NCBI RefSeq assembly: GCF_019397265.1 | Contig: NZ_CP068985.1 | Coordinates: 682,001 to 746,000, forward strand | Direction: 5' to 3' | DNA: 64,000 nt | Origin: Nonomuraea coxensis DSM 45129 | GTDB taxonomy: Bacteria; Actinomycetota; Actinomycetes; Streptosporangiales; Streptosporangiaceae | In this document: piece by piece, positions 41,753-49,976 of the stretch | Layout: every line of letters starts with the position of its first letter | How positions within the stretch are numbered: position 1 is the first letter of the stretch | Notes under the pieces: generated by a model | Databases searched by the model: none | What the model was told of the DNA's origin: nothing | Seen by the model: only the letters and a program-made list of their open reading frames with translations | Translations under genes and position numbers: made by a program

Positions 41753-43030
41753 GTGAGGCGACGACGGGTCAGCCGGGTCGCGACCATCAGCATGCACACG
41801 TCACCGCTGGACCAGCCCGGGACGGGCGACGCCGGCGGCATGAACGTGTACATCGTCGAGTCCGCCAAGCGGCTCGCCGAGCACGGCGTGGAGGTGGAGA
41901 TCTTCACCCGCGCCACCGCCCGCGACCTGCCCCCCGTGGCCGAGCTCGCCCCCGGCGTCCTCGTCAGGCACGTCACCGCCGGCCCGTACGAGGAGATGGA
42001 CCGCGCCGACCTGCCCGCCCAGCTCTGCGCGTTCCTGTCCGAGGTGCTGCGCATCGAGGCCATGTACGACCCCGGCCGCTACGACGTCATCCACTCCCAC
42101 TACTGGCTCTCCGGCCAGGTCGGCTGGCTGGCCAAGGAACGCTGGGGCGTCCCCCTCGTCCACACCATGCACACCATGGCCAAGGTCAAGAACCTCCTGC
42201 TCGCCGCCGGCGACAAGCCCGAGCCGCAGGCCCGCGTGGTCGGCGAGGAGCAGGTCGTGCAGATCGCCGACCGCCTGGTCGCCAACACCGGCGACGAGGC
42301 CCGCGAGCTCATCGACCTGTACGGCGCCGCCGAGCAGCGCGTCGCCGTCGTCAACCCCGGCGTCAACCTCAACGTCTTCAGGCCCGGCTCGCAGGCCGCC
42401 GCCCGGCACCGCCTGGGCCTGCCGCTGGGCGCGCACGTGCTGCTGTTCGTCGGCCGCATCCAGCCGCTCAAGGCGCCGGACGTGCTGCTGCGGGCCGCCT
42501 CCCGGCTGCTCATCGAGGACCCGTCGCTGCGCGGGCGGCTCGTGGTCGCCTGCGTCGGCGGCCCGTCGGGCAACGGCCTCGCCCGCCCGTCGATCCTCGC
42601 CGAACTGGCCGTCGAGCGGGGAATCCTCGACGTCGTCCGGCTCGTGCCCGCGGTGCCGCAGCACGAGCTCGCCGACTGGTACCGGGCGGCCACGGTCACG
42701 GTCGTGCCGTCCTACAGCGAGTCGTTCGGCCTCGTCGCGCTGGAGTCGCAGGCGTGCGGCACGCCGGTCGCCGCCGCGGCCGTCGGCGGGCTGCGCACCG
42801 CCGTCAGGGACGGCGTCTCCGGCCTGCTCCTCGACACCCACGACCCGGCCGAGTGGGCGCGGGCACTGAACCGCTTCCTCACCGAGCCCGCCTGGCGCGA
42901 CCGGCTCGCCGAAGGCGCCCGCGCGCACGCCGCCGCCTTCGGCTGGCAGGCCACGGCGTCCCGGCTCGTGGAGGTCTACTCGGCCGCCCTCGCCCACCTG
43001 CACAAGACGCCCGTGGCGATCAATCTGTAG
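41753..43030 (+). CDS. mshA: D-inositol-3-phosphate glycosyltransferase MshA
   Basis: The protein has 425 residues, GT4 family (GT-B fold). It has [20 protein letters not shown] in the N-terminal domain and [20 protein letters not shown], with the catalytic E-x7-E, in the C-terminal domain. It makes GlcNAc-inositol phosphate, the first committed step of mycothiol. AGGAGGTGAT, fully complementary to the 16S tail, is 5 nt before the GTG. It forms a cluster with ybjN and gpmA, as in mycobacteria. Confidence 0.95.
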   Translation: MRRRRVSRVATISMHTSPLDQPGTGDAGGMNVYIVESAKRLAEHGVEVEIFTRATARDLPPVAELAPGVLVRHVTAGPYEEMDRADLPAQLCAFLSEVLRIEAMYDPGRYDVIHSHYWLSGQVGWLAKERWGVPLVHTMHTMAKVKNLLLAAGDKPEPQARVVGEEQVVQIADRLVANTGDEARELIDLYGAAEQRVAVVNPGVNLNVFRPGSQAAARHRLGLPLGAHVLLFVGRIQPLKAPDVLLRAASRLLIEDPSLRGRLVVACVGGPSGNGLARPSILAELAVERGILDVVRLVPAVPQHELADWYRAATVTVVPSYSESFGLVALESQACGTPVAAAAVGGLRTAVRDGVSGLLLDTHDPAEWARALNRFLTEPAWRDRLAEGARAHAAAFGWQATASRLVEVYSAALAHLHKTPVAINL

Positions 43031-43041
43031 CCTGCGTAACC

Positions 43042-43545
43042 ATGCAGGATGCCACGCGAGACGCCGTACGAGAAGTCGTCGAAGCAGCGCTCAAGGCCGC
43101 GGACGTCACCTACGACGAGCCGCGCCCGGGGGCGTTCCTCGTCAAGCTCCCCGGGCAGCACAAGCTCGCCACCATGACCTGGCTCATCGTCGGCGAGCGG
43201 GTGCTGCACGTCGAGGCGTTCTTCTGCCGCAGGCCGGACGAGAACCACGAGGAGTTCCAGCGCTGGCTGCTGGAGAAGAACGGCTCCATGTACGGCGTGC
43301 ACTTCTCCCTCGACCCCGTCGGCGACGTCTACCTGGTGGGCCGCGTCCCGCTGGCCGCCGTGGACGCCGACGAGGTGGACCGGCTGCTCGGCTGCGTGCT
43401 CACCTACGCCGACGACTGGTTCGACCGGGCGCTGGAGCTGGGCTTCGCCTCCTCGATCCGGCGCGAGTGGGCCTGGCGCGCCAAGCGCGGCGAGTCGCTG
43501 GCGAACCTCCAGGCGTTCGCCCGCTTCGCCGATCCCGACCGCTGA
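43042..43545 (+). CDS. YbjN-domain protein
   Basis: The protein has 167 residues with a YbjN-like type III secretion-chaperone fold (TYDEPRPGAFLVKLPGQHKL, LLEKNGSMYGVHFSLDPVGD). Function is not established. It sits invariably between mshA and the phosphoglycerate mutase gene in actinobacteria, from memory. TAGCCT (43028-43033) ends 8 nt before the ATG, so it has its own leaderless promoter. Confidence 0.85.
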   Translation: MQDATRDAVREVVEAALKAADVTYDEPRPGAFLVKLPGQHKLATMTWLIVGERVLHVEAFFCRRPDENHEEFQRWLLEKNGSMYGVHFSLDPVGDVYLVGRVPLAAVDADEVDRLLGCVLTYADDWFDRALELGFASSIRREWAWRAKRGESLANLQAFARFADPDR

Positions 43546-43581
43546 AGGCCCGCGCGGACCGGCCACCCCTAGGATTGGGCC

Positions 43582-44325
43582 ATGGCGACTTTGGTGCTGC
43601 TACGGCATGGCGAGAGTGACTGGAACGCAAAGGGCCTGTTCACCGGCTGGGTGGACGTGAGCCTGTCCGCCAAGGGCGAGGAAGAGGCCCGCCGGGGCGG
43701 CAAGCTCCTCGTGGAGGCCGGGGTGACCCCGGACATCGTCCACACCAGCCTGCTCAGCCGGGCCATCCAGACGGCCCAGCTCGCGCTGGCCGAGGCCGAT
43801 CTGGCCTGGCTGCCGGTCAAGCGGAGCTGGCGGCTCAACGAGCGCCACTACGGCGCCCTCCAGGGCAAGAACAAGGCGCAGACGCGCGAGGAGTTCGGCG
43901 ACGAGCAGTTCATGCTCTGGCGCCGCTCCTACGACGTGCCGCCGCCCCCGATCGCCGACGACGACGAGTTCTCCCAGGCAGGCGACCGCCGCTACGCGCT
44001 GCTCCCGCCGGAGCTCATGCCCCGCACGGAGTGCCTGAAGGACGTCGTGGAGCGCATGCTGCCCTACTGGTACGACGAGATCGTCCCCGACCTCTCGGCC
44101 GGCCGCACGGTGCTGGTGGCCGCCCACGGCAACTCGCTGCGGGCCCTGGTCAAGCACCTCGACGGCGTCAGCGACGAGGCCATCGCGGGCCTCAACATCC
44201 CCACCGGCATCCCGCTGCGCTACGAGCTGGACGCCGACTTCCGCCCGCTCGTCAGGGGCGGCGAATACCTCGACCCGGAGGCCGCCAAGGCCGCCATCGA
44301 GGCCGTGGCCAACCAGGGCCGCTGA
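43582..44325 (+). CDS. gpmA: 2,3-bisphosphoglycerate-dependent phosphoglycerate mutase
   Basis: The protein has 247 residues. [20 protein letters not shown] holds the phosphorylated His; [15 protein letters not shown] and [17 protein letters not shown] are also typical. It interconverts 3- and 2-phosphoglycerate in glycolysis. TAGGAT ends 6 nt before the ATG, typical of a leaderless mRNA. Position before phoU/senX3/regX3 is the conserved actinobacterial order. Confidence 0.95.
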   Translation: MATLVLLRHGESDWNAKGLFTGWVDVSLSAKGEEEARRGGKLLVEAGVTPDIVHTSLLSRAIQTAQLALAEADLAWLPVKRSWRLNERHYGALQGKNKAQTREEFGDEQFMLWRRSYDVPPPPIADDDEFSQAGDRRYALLPPELMPRTECLKDVVERMLPYWYDEIVPDLSAGRTVLVAAHGNSLRALVKHLDGVSDEAIAGLNIPTGIPLRYELDADFRPLVRGGEYLDPEAAKAAIEAVANQGR

Positions 44326-44362
44326 GGCTCACCCGCCCCGTTCTCCCGCCGGCGGCCCCCGC

Positions 44363-45007
44363 TCAGCTCGGGCGGGCGCCGGTGACGAGGTAGACGACGT
44401 CCTGCGCGACCCGTACGGCGTGGTCGGCGTAGCGCTCGTAGTAGCGGCCGATGAGCGTGATGTCAATGGCCGCCTCCACGCCGTGCTGCCAGTCCTTGTT
44501 GAGCAGCATCCTGAACAGCCGGCGGTGCAGCCGGTCCATCGCGTCGTCGTCCTGCGGCAGCTCCAGCGCCGACTCCACGTCCCGGGAGGCGACGCAGCTC
44601 CCGGCCTTGGTGATGAGCGCCTCGGCGATCTGGCCCATCTCCACGATCGTGGAACGCATCTGCGGCGGGATCGCCGAGTCGGGGTGGCGCAGCCGGGCCA
44701 CCTTGGCGACGTGGACCGCGAGGTCGCCCATCCGCTCCAGGTCGGTGCCCATGCGCAGCGCGGTGATGACCAGCCGCAGGTCCACCGCCACCGGCTGCTG
44801 CCTGGCCATCAGGTCGAAGATGGTGGTCTCGATCTCGGCGAAGATCGCGTTGACCTCCTCGTCGCGCGAGATGACGCTCTCGGCGATCGCCAGGTCCGAG
44901 TCGAGGAGGGCCGTCGTGGCACGGGAGATGGCGGACCGGACCAGCCTGGTCATCTCGACCAGTTTGTCGGTCAGTCCTTCGAGTTCTTCATGGTAGGCGT
45001 CGCGCAT
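44363..45007 (-). CDS. phoU: Phosphate-transport regulator PhoU
   Basis: The protein has 214 residues with two three-helix bundles. Each carries an ExxxD-type metal site, as in SDLAIAESVISRDEEVNAIF and ITALRMGTDLERMGDLAVHV. It dampens the phosphate two-component system when phosphate is plentiful. ATG 45007 matches the family opening MRDAYHEELEGL. It is divergent from the senX3-regX3 pair, with PHO boxes between. Confidence 0.93.
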   Translation of the reverse strand: MRDAYHEELEGLTDKLVEMTRLVRSAISRATTALLDSDLAIAESVISRDEEVNAIFAEIETTIFDLMARQQPVAVDLRLVITALRMGTDLERMGDLAVHVAKVARLRHPDSAIPPQMRSTIVEMGQIAEALITKAGSCVASRDVESALELPQDDDAMDRLHRRLFRMLLNKDWQHGVEAAIDITLIGRYYERYADHAVRVAQDVVYLVTGARPS

Positions 45008-45029
45008 GTCGTCACCGTACGAGGCGCAT

Positions 45030-45081
45030 GATGAACGAACTCCGACCACGAGATGAACTTTCCACGAAAGGGACGTTCATC
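45030..45081. promoter_or_regulatory. PHO boxes between phoU and senX3
   Basis: On the minus strand GTTCATC occurs at 45058-45052 and 45036-45030, exactly 22 bp apart, which equals two 11-bp units of the actinomycete PHO box. A third GTTCATC lies on the plus strand at 45075-45081. This fits binding of RegX3/PhoP and autoregulation of both divergent operons. Confidence 0.75.
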
Positions 45082-45131
45082 CCCTGATGGGAGGGTCTGT
45101 ACCCCGAATTCGGCCGCCTACCATCGGAGAC

Positions 45132-46316
45132 ATGAGTGAGATGGCCATGAGCTTCGCGGCCCTGGCCGGGTTCGTCGTGGGAGCCCTGGCGGTCCTGTTC
45201 TACCGCAACCAGATCGAGGCCCCGAGCCGCACCGCCGCCGACGAGGGAGCGGCGTCGGGGACGGCGCTGCCGCAGGGCGTGGCCTCGGTGCTCGCGGTGC
45301 TGCCGTCCTCCGCCGTGGTGCTCGACGCGCACGACCGGGTGCTGCGGGCCAGTTCGGCCGCGCGGGCGTTCGGGCTGGTCAGAGGGGACAGGCTGATGGC
45401 CGCCGAGCTGCTCGCCCTGGCCCGCCAGGTACGCCGCGACGGCGAGATCCGCGAGAGCGAGATCGACGTCGCCGGGCACAAGTTCGGCCAGGAGACCACG
45501 AACTTCGCCGTCCGCGTCGCGCCCCTCGGCTCCTACGGCCAGGTGCTCGTCCTGGCGGAGGACCAGACCGAGCGGCGCCGCGTCGAGGCCGTGCGCCGCG
45601 ACTTCGTCGCCAACGTCAGCCACGAGCTGAAGACCCCCGTCGGCGCGCTCAGCCTGCTGGCCGAGACCATCCAGGACGCCGCCGACGACCCTGAGGCCGT
45701 CACCCGTTTCGCCAACCGCATGCAGCACGAGGCGGCCCGGCTCAACTACCTCGTCCAGGACCTCATCACGCTGAGCAGGATCCAGGGCGCCGAACCCATC
45801 CCAACCCCCGGCCAGGTCACGATCGACGAGGCCGTCCAGGACGCCATCGACCACTGCAACACCAAGGCCGCGGCGAAGGACATCGCGCTCGTCACCGGCG
45901 GCACCGAGGGCCTGCGGATCTGGGGCGACGACGAACTGCTCGTCACCGCCCTGCGCAACCTCATCGACAACGCCGTCGCCTACAGCCCCGAGCACACCCG
46001 GGTCGTCGTCAGCGCCCGGCCGGCCGGTGACTCGGTCGAGATCAGCGTCAGCGACCAGGGCATCGGCATCCCGGAGGAGGCGCTGGAGCGCATCTTCGAG
46101 CGCTTCTTCCGGGTGGACGCGGCGAGGTCCCGCGCGACCGGCGGCACCGGTCTCGGCCTCGCCATCGTCAAGCACGTCGCCGTCGCGCACGCCGGCGAGG
46201 TGTCCGTCTGGAGCAAGGAAGGCTCCGGCTCCACCTTCACCCTCCGCCTGCCGGCCTTCGGCGGCACGGCGGTGGCCGTACCACCCGCAATCCCTCTGGA
46301 GGCAGCCCGTGACTGA
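45132..46316 (+). CDS. senX3: Phosphate-sensing histidine kinase SenX3/PhoR
   Basis: The protein has 394 residues: one transmembrane helix (about 6-24), a PAS-like domain (about 50-150), HisKA with FVANVSHELKTPVGAL (phospho-His about 168), and HATPase_c with NLIDNAVAYSPEH, GIGIPEEALERIFERFFRVD and GTGLGLAIVKH. It phosphorylates RegX3 at low phosphate, under PhoU control. TACCAT ends 7 nt before ATG 45132. It is 63 bp upstream of its partner gene. Confidence 0.93.
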   Translation: MSEMAMSFAALAGFVVGALAVLFYRNQIEAPSRTAADEGAASGTALPQGVASVLAVLPSSAVVLDAHDRVLRASSAARAFGLVRGDRLMAAELLALARQVRRDGEIRESEIDVAGHKFGQETTNFAVRVAPLGSYGQVLVLAEDQTERRRVEAVRRDFVANVSHELKTPVGALSLLAETIQDAADDPEAVTRFANRMQHEAARLNYLVQDLITLSRIQGAEPIPTPGQVTIDEAVQDAIDHCNTKAAAKDIALVTGGTEGLRIWGDDELLVTALRNLIDNAVAYSPEHTRVVVSARPAGDSVEISVSDQGIGIPEEALERIFERFFRVDAARSRATGGTGLGLAIVKHVAVAHAGEVSVWSKEGSGSTFTLRLPAFGGTAVAVPPAIPLEAARD

Positions 46317-46379
46317 GCGGAGCCCACGAACCATCGGACACAGCATCCTTCCGGCCGCCCGGCCGGCGAAGGAGGAGTC

Positions 46380-47072
46380 GTGACCCGGGTGCTCGTCGTC
46401 GAGGACGAGGAGTCGTTCTCCGACGCCCTGTCCTACATGCTGCGCAAGGAGGGGTTCGAGGTGTCGGTCGCGGCCACCGGGCCCGAGGCGCTCGACACGT
46501 TCGACCGCAACGGCGCCGACCTGGTGCTGCTCGACCTCATGCTGCCCGGCCTGCCGGGCACGGAGGTGTGCCGTTCGCTGCGGCAGCGCTCCAAGGTGCC
46601 GGTGATCATGCTGACCGCCAAGGACAGCGAGATCGACAAGGTCGTCGGCCTGGAGCTCGGCGCCGACGACTACGTGACCAAGCCGTTCTCCTCGCGCGAG
46701 CTGGTCGCCCGCATCCGGGCGGTGCTGCGCCGCCAGGGCGACGTCGTGGAGGAGCTGGAGAGCGCCGTGCTGGCCGTCGGGCCGGTGCGCATGGACGTCG
46801 ACCGTCACGTGGTCGCGGTGCGCGGCGAGCAGGTGCAGTTGCCGCTGAAGGAGTTCGAGCTGCTGGAGGTGCTGCTGCGCAACGCCGGACGGGTGCTGAC
46901 CCGCGGCCAGCTCATCGACCGCGTCTGGGGCGCCGACTACGTGGGCGACACCAAGACGCTCGACGTGCACGTCAAGCGCCTGCGGGCGAAGATCGAGGCC
47001 GATCCGTCCAACCCGCGGTGCATCCTGACCGTGCGCGGCCTGGGCTACAAGTTCGACGTGGTGGACGGCTGA
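46380..47072 (+). CDS. regX3: Phosphate response regulator RegX3/PhoP
   Basis: The protein has 230 residues. The receiver has the acidic pair VVEDEESF, phospho-Asp in LVLLDLMLPGLPG, Thr in MLTAKD and Lys in YVTKPFSSREL. The winged helix ends ILTVRGLGYKFDVV. It activates phosphate-scavenging genes through PHO boxes. GGAGGAG precedes the GTG. A strong terminator follows. Confidence 0.93.
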   Translation: MTRVLVVEDEESFSDALSYMLRKEGFEVSVAATGPEALDTFDRNGADLVLLDLMLPGLPGTEVCRSLRQRSKVPVIMLTAKDSEIDKVVGLELGADDYVTKPFSSRELVARIRAVLRRQGDVVEELESAVLAVGPVRMDVDRHVVAVRGEQVQLPLKEFELLEVLLRNAGRVLTRGQLIDRVWGADYVGDTKTLDVHVKRLRAKIEADPSNPRCILTVRGLGYKFDVVDG

Positions 47073-47077
47073 CGAAG

Positions 47078-47116
47078 CCCCTTGTCCCGGCACGTGTCAC
47101 GGGCCGGGACAAGGGG
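47078..47116. terminator. Terminator after regX3
   Basis: A perfect 14-bp stem (CCCCTTGTCCCGGC and complement) with an 11-nt loop is followed by TTTCC. It lies between the convergent regX3 and lipoprotein genes. Confidence 0.8.
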
Positions 47117-47126
47117 TTTCCGATGT

Positions 47127-47708
47127 CTAGTGCGCCTCCTCCTCGGCGGTGGCCGAGGCGGAGGGCGTGGGCGTGGGGGCCGGGGTCGCGCCGGGGGCCG
47201 GGGGGTAGTCGGCGAACTCGCGGCTGCGCGTCACCACAGGCACGTTGAGGGACACGGTGCCGGCGTTGGCGAACTGGAGGTCCAGCTTGACGGTCTCGCC
47301 GCCCCTGAGGCTCTTGGGGATCGACTCGAGCATGAGCTGAGGGCTGGGCTTGCCGGTGTTGACGAGTTGGTTGCTGGGGATCTGGATCGGGCTCGCGACC
47401 TTGACCGTGCCCATGCCGCCGGCCGTGACGGCCTGCAGCGTGTCGGGGGTGCCGGCGGTGTTGAGGATGTTGAGATAGATCGGGGCGGAGCCGCGCCACG
47501 GGAGCTGGGCTCCGGAGTCGGGGCCGAGGATGAACGCCTGCGGGATGTGGATGCCACGCGAGCCGTAAGCGCCGTTCTCGATGAGAACCTGAGCTTCGTT
47601 AGGGGCGTACGGCTTGGCGGTGGTGGCGTCGAATCCCGCGCCGCAGCCGGCGAGCACGGGGGCAGCCAAGAACGCTGCGGCGGCGACAATCCAGCGACGG
47701 CTGGTCAC
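47127..47708 (-). CDS. Lipoprotein with copper-chaperone-like (PCuAC/DUF461-type) domain
   Basis: The protein has 193 residues with a lipobox LAGC (Cys 22) after a short signal. The mature part (YAPNEAQVLIENGAYGSRGI, LNILNTAGTPDTLQAVTAGG) has the beta-sandwich layout of the PCu(A)C/DUF461 family, but the copper-binding His/Met set is not clear, so metal binding is unproven. The tail is Pro/Thr/Ser-rich and ends in EEEAH. It is divergent from carD; a lipoprotein of this type next to carD is common in actinobacteria, from memory. Confidence 0.78.
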   Translation of the reverse strand: MTSRRWIVAAAAFLAAPVLAGCGAGFDATTAKPYAPNEAQVLIENGAYGSRGIHIPQAFILGPDSGAQLPWRGSAPIYLNILNTAGTPDTLQAVTAGGMGTVKVASPIQIPSNQLVNTGKPSPQLMLESIPKSLRGGETVKLDLQFANAGTVSLNVPVVTRSREFADYPPAPGATPAPTPTPSASATAEEEAH

Positions 47709-47982
47709 GAGCGGGTACTCCTTGGGTCTTGCGCATGCGTGTCGGGGGCTCTCGCGCGTGTATCAACGGCGCGTGAGTGCAGCGCCAACCATATCGATCC
47801 GAATCCATGGTCATATCCGCGCCCCCGCAGGTCATTCGCTATGTCCGGAAATGTCAGACATAGAGTTGCACGCTTGTCAACCCCCAATATGCGGCTTTGA
47901 CCTGCAGTTATGAGGATTTCACTGTTCCGGGAGGCTGTGGATGCGTGGTACCCTGGAGTACAGCGGAAGGGGTACTTGTCAC

Positions 47983-48465
47983 ATGACTTTCCAGGTCGGC
48001 GACACTGTCGTCTACCCCCACCATGGGGCTGCTCGGATCGAAGCAATCACGACGCGATCCATCAAGGGTGAGGAAAAGACCTACCTGGTGCTCAAGGTCG
48101 ACAAGGGCGACCTTACCGTCCAGGTGCCAGCCGAAAACGCAGAACTCGTCGGTGTGCGCGATGTTGTCGGCCAGGAAGGCCTTGAGCGGGTTTTCGATGT
48201 CCTGCGTATGCCGCACACGGAAGAGCCGACCAACTGGTCTCGTCGTTACAAGGCCAATCTGGAGAAGCTCGCGTCCGGAGACGTGAACAAGGTCGCCGAA
48301 GTCGTTCGGGACCTGTGGCGGAGGGACCGCGAGCGTGGTCTGTCCGCGGGCGAGAAGCGCATGCTCGCCAAGGCGCGCCAGATCCTGGTCAGTGAGTTGG
48401 CGCTCGCCGAGAAGACCAATGAGGACAAGGCCGAGGCCCTTCTCGACGAGGTTCTCAACAGCTGA
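47983..48465 (+). CDS. carD: RNA polymerase-binding transcription factor CarD
   Basis: The protein has 160 residues. The N-terminal RNAP-interaction domain starts [20 protein letters not shown], and the helical C-terminal domain includes [20 protein letters not shown] with the Trp that stabilises the open complex. It is essential in mycobacteria for rRNA transcription. The ATG at 47983 was used; an upstream in-frame ATG 47941 is not supported by the conserved N-terminus. It is followed directly by ispF. Confidence 0.94.
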   Translation: MTFQVGDTVVYPHHGAARIEAITTRSIKGEEKTYLVLKVDKGDLTVQVPAENAELVGVRDVVGQEGLERVFDVLRMPHTEEPTNWSRRYKANLEKLASGDVNKVAEVVRDLWRRDRERGLSAGEKRMLAKARQILVSELALAEKTNEDKAEALLDEVLNS

Positions 48466-48482
48466 ACACGAATCTTCCACGG

Positions 48483-48956
48483 GTGGGCGTCGGTGTCGAC
48501 GTCCACCCGTTCGCTTCGAAGGACTCCGGGCGCGAGCTGAGCCTCGCCGGGCTGCGCTGGCCGGGGGAGCTCGGCCTTGAGGGCCACTCCGACGGCGACG
48601 CCGCCGCCCACGCCGCCTGCGATGCGCTGCTGTCCGCGGCCTCCCTCGGCGACCTGGGCCGGCTGTTCGGCACCGCCGACCCGCGCTGGGCGGGCGCCAC
48701 GGGCGTCGCCCTGCTGGAGGAGACCGCCCGGCAGGTGCGCGCCGCGGGCTACGAGATCGGCAACATCGCCGTCCAGGTGATCGGCAACCGGCCGAAGCTC
48801 GCGCCACGCCGCGTCGAGGCCGAGCTCGTGCTCACCAACGCCGTGGGCGCGCCCGTGAGCATCGCCGCCACCACCACCGACGGGCTCGGGCTGACCGGCC
48901 GTGGTGAGGGCATCGCCGCCATCGCGACCGCGCTGGTGGTGAACCTCCCCGGCTAG
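48483..48956 (+). CDS. ispF: 2-C-methyl-D-erythritol 2,4-cyclodiphosphate synthase
   Basis: The protein has 157 residues. Zinc ligands are in GVGVDVHPF and [18 protein letters not shown]; the C-terminal [18 protein letters not shown] completes the active site. It makes MEcPP in the non-mevalonate isoprenoid pathway. GTG 48483 is the only normal start before the conserved region; it lies 17 nt after carD. The ispD gene that commonly sits between carD and ispF is not here. Confidence 0.92.
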   Translation: MGVGVDVHPFASKDSGRELSLAGLRWPGELGLEGHSDGDAAAHAACDALLSAASLGDLGRLFGTADPRWAGATGVALLEETARQVRAAGYEIGNIAVQVIGNRPKLAPRRVEAELVLTNAVGAPVSIAATTTDGLGLTGRGEGIAAIATALVVNLPG

Positions 48957-49024
48957 CCGGGCGTCTCTCATGTGGGATACGTGAGGGTGTCCCGGCGGGT
49001 CGTCAGCCAGCCCGCCCCAATCGG

Positions 49025-49064
49025 AGGCGGCGGTTCGTCACTGGCGCGGTACGGACCGCCGCCT
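49025..49064 (+). terminator. Terminator-like hairpin after ispF
   Basis: AGGCGGCGGT pairs with ACCGCCGCCT (10 bp) around a 20-nt loop with further partial pairing, about 70 bp after the ispF stop. The following sequence has only a short T-run (TTCC TGGTCTTTC). Confidence 0.55.
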
Positions 49065-49143
49065 TCCTGGTCTTTCGGGTTGTTTGTCCGGTTTAGGGGT
49101 ATGTCCTCCCGAGACATGTGAACGTCTTCGGGGGGAGCTCCAC

Positions 49144-49440
49144 ATGATCGGCGCGATTGTCTCCGCCGTGATCATCGGCGCCATCGTCGGTGCGCTGGCC
49201 AGACTGCTGGTGCCCGGCAGGCAGAACATGTCCATCGGGCTGACCCTCATCGTCGGCATCGTCGCGGCGCTGATCGGCACCCTGATCGCGCACGCGATCG
49301 GCGTGGCCGACACGAGAGGGATCGACTGGATCGAGCACCTTCTCCAGCTCGCTCTGGCCGTCATCGGCGTGCTGCTCGTCGTCCGGCTGGGCGTGAGAGG
49401 CGGTCGCGGAGGGCGTCCTCGCGGCACCCCGACGGCGTGA
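49144..49440 (+). CDS. GlsB/YeaQ/YmgE-family membrane protein
   Basis: The protein has 98 residues and three transmembrane segments (IGAIVSAVIIGAIVGALARLL, SIGLTLIVGIVAALIGTLIA, LALAVIGVLLVVRLG) with the loop VPGRQNM typical of the family, which is stress-associated in other bacteria. A basic Arg/Gly tail follows. GGGGGGAGC precedes the ATG. It is paralogous to the next gene. Confidence 0.85.
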   Translation: MIGAIVSAVIIGAIVGALARLLVPGRQNMSIGLTLIVGIVAALIGTLIAHAIGVADTRGIDWIEHLLQLALAVIGVLLVVRLGVRGGRGGRPRGTPTA

Positions 49441-49535
49441 CCTGCGCAAACCAAAAGGGGCGCATAATCGCCGGAGATCGGGTAGCGACATTCCCGTGAG
49501 AGTGAATGGGTCACCTCACGGGGAGGTTTCGAACC

Positions 49536-49805
49536 ATGACAATCCAGTCCATCCTTGGCGCCATTGTGATTGGTGCCGTGATTGGCGCAATCGGTCGCCT
49601 GCTGCTTCCCGGTAGGCAGGCCATCGGGTGGATCCTCACCGTCGTCGTCGGCATCGTGGCCGCCCTCGTGGGCACGCTGCTCGCGCAGGTGCTGGGCGTG
49701 GAGACGACCCCCGGCATCGACTGGATCGAGCTGGTGATGCAGGTCGTCCTCGCCATCGTGGGCGTCGGCCTGGTCGCCGGCCTCAAGCGCGGCCATCGCG
49801 TCTAG
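49536..49805 (+). CDS. GlsB/YeaQ/YmgE-family membrane protein, second copy
   Basis: The protein has 89 residues with the same three-helix design (ILGAIVIGAVIGAIGRLLLP, GWILTVVVGIVAALVGTLLA, VVLAIVGVGLVAGLKRG) and conserved PGRQ and IDWIE motifs shared with the upstream copy. Tandem duplication is likely. GGGGAGG precedes the ATG by 9 nt. The paralogues are 95 bp apart, and each has its own ribosome site. Confidence 0.85.
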   Translation: MTIQSILGAIVIGAVIGAIGRLLLPGRQAIGWILTVVVGIVAALVGTLLAQVLGVETTPGIDWIELVMQVVLAIVGVGLVAGLKRGHRV

Positions 49806-49878
49806 CCGGCAGACAGCAAGCCGGCAACCGGCGAAACCGCACTGGCGCGCCACGCCGGGCGGACGCCAGACATACATC

Positions 49879-49936
49879 GGCCCGCCTCGCGCGATCGCTC
49901 GATCCCTCGGACGACGATCGCTGCGCGAGGCGGGCC
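49879..49936. terminator. Strong terminator between convergent genes
   Basis: GGCCCGCCTCGCGC and its exact complement (14 bp) enclose a further GCGATCG/CGATCGC-type internal pairing. It lies after the second YeaQ gene and before the DUF2637 gene end. Confidence 0.75.
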
Positions 49937-49976
49937 TTCCTACTGCCCTGGTGCCCTGCTGCCTTTGCGGGGGCTC

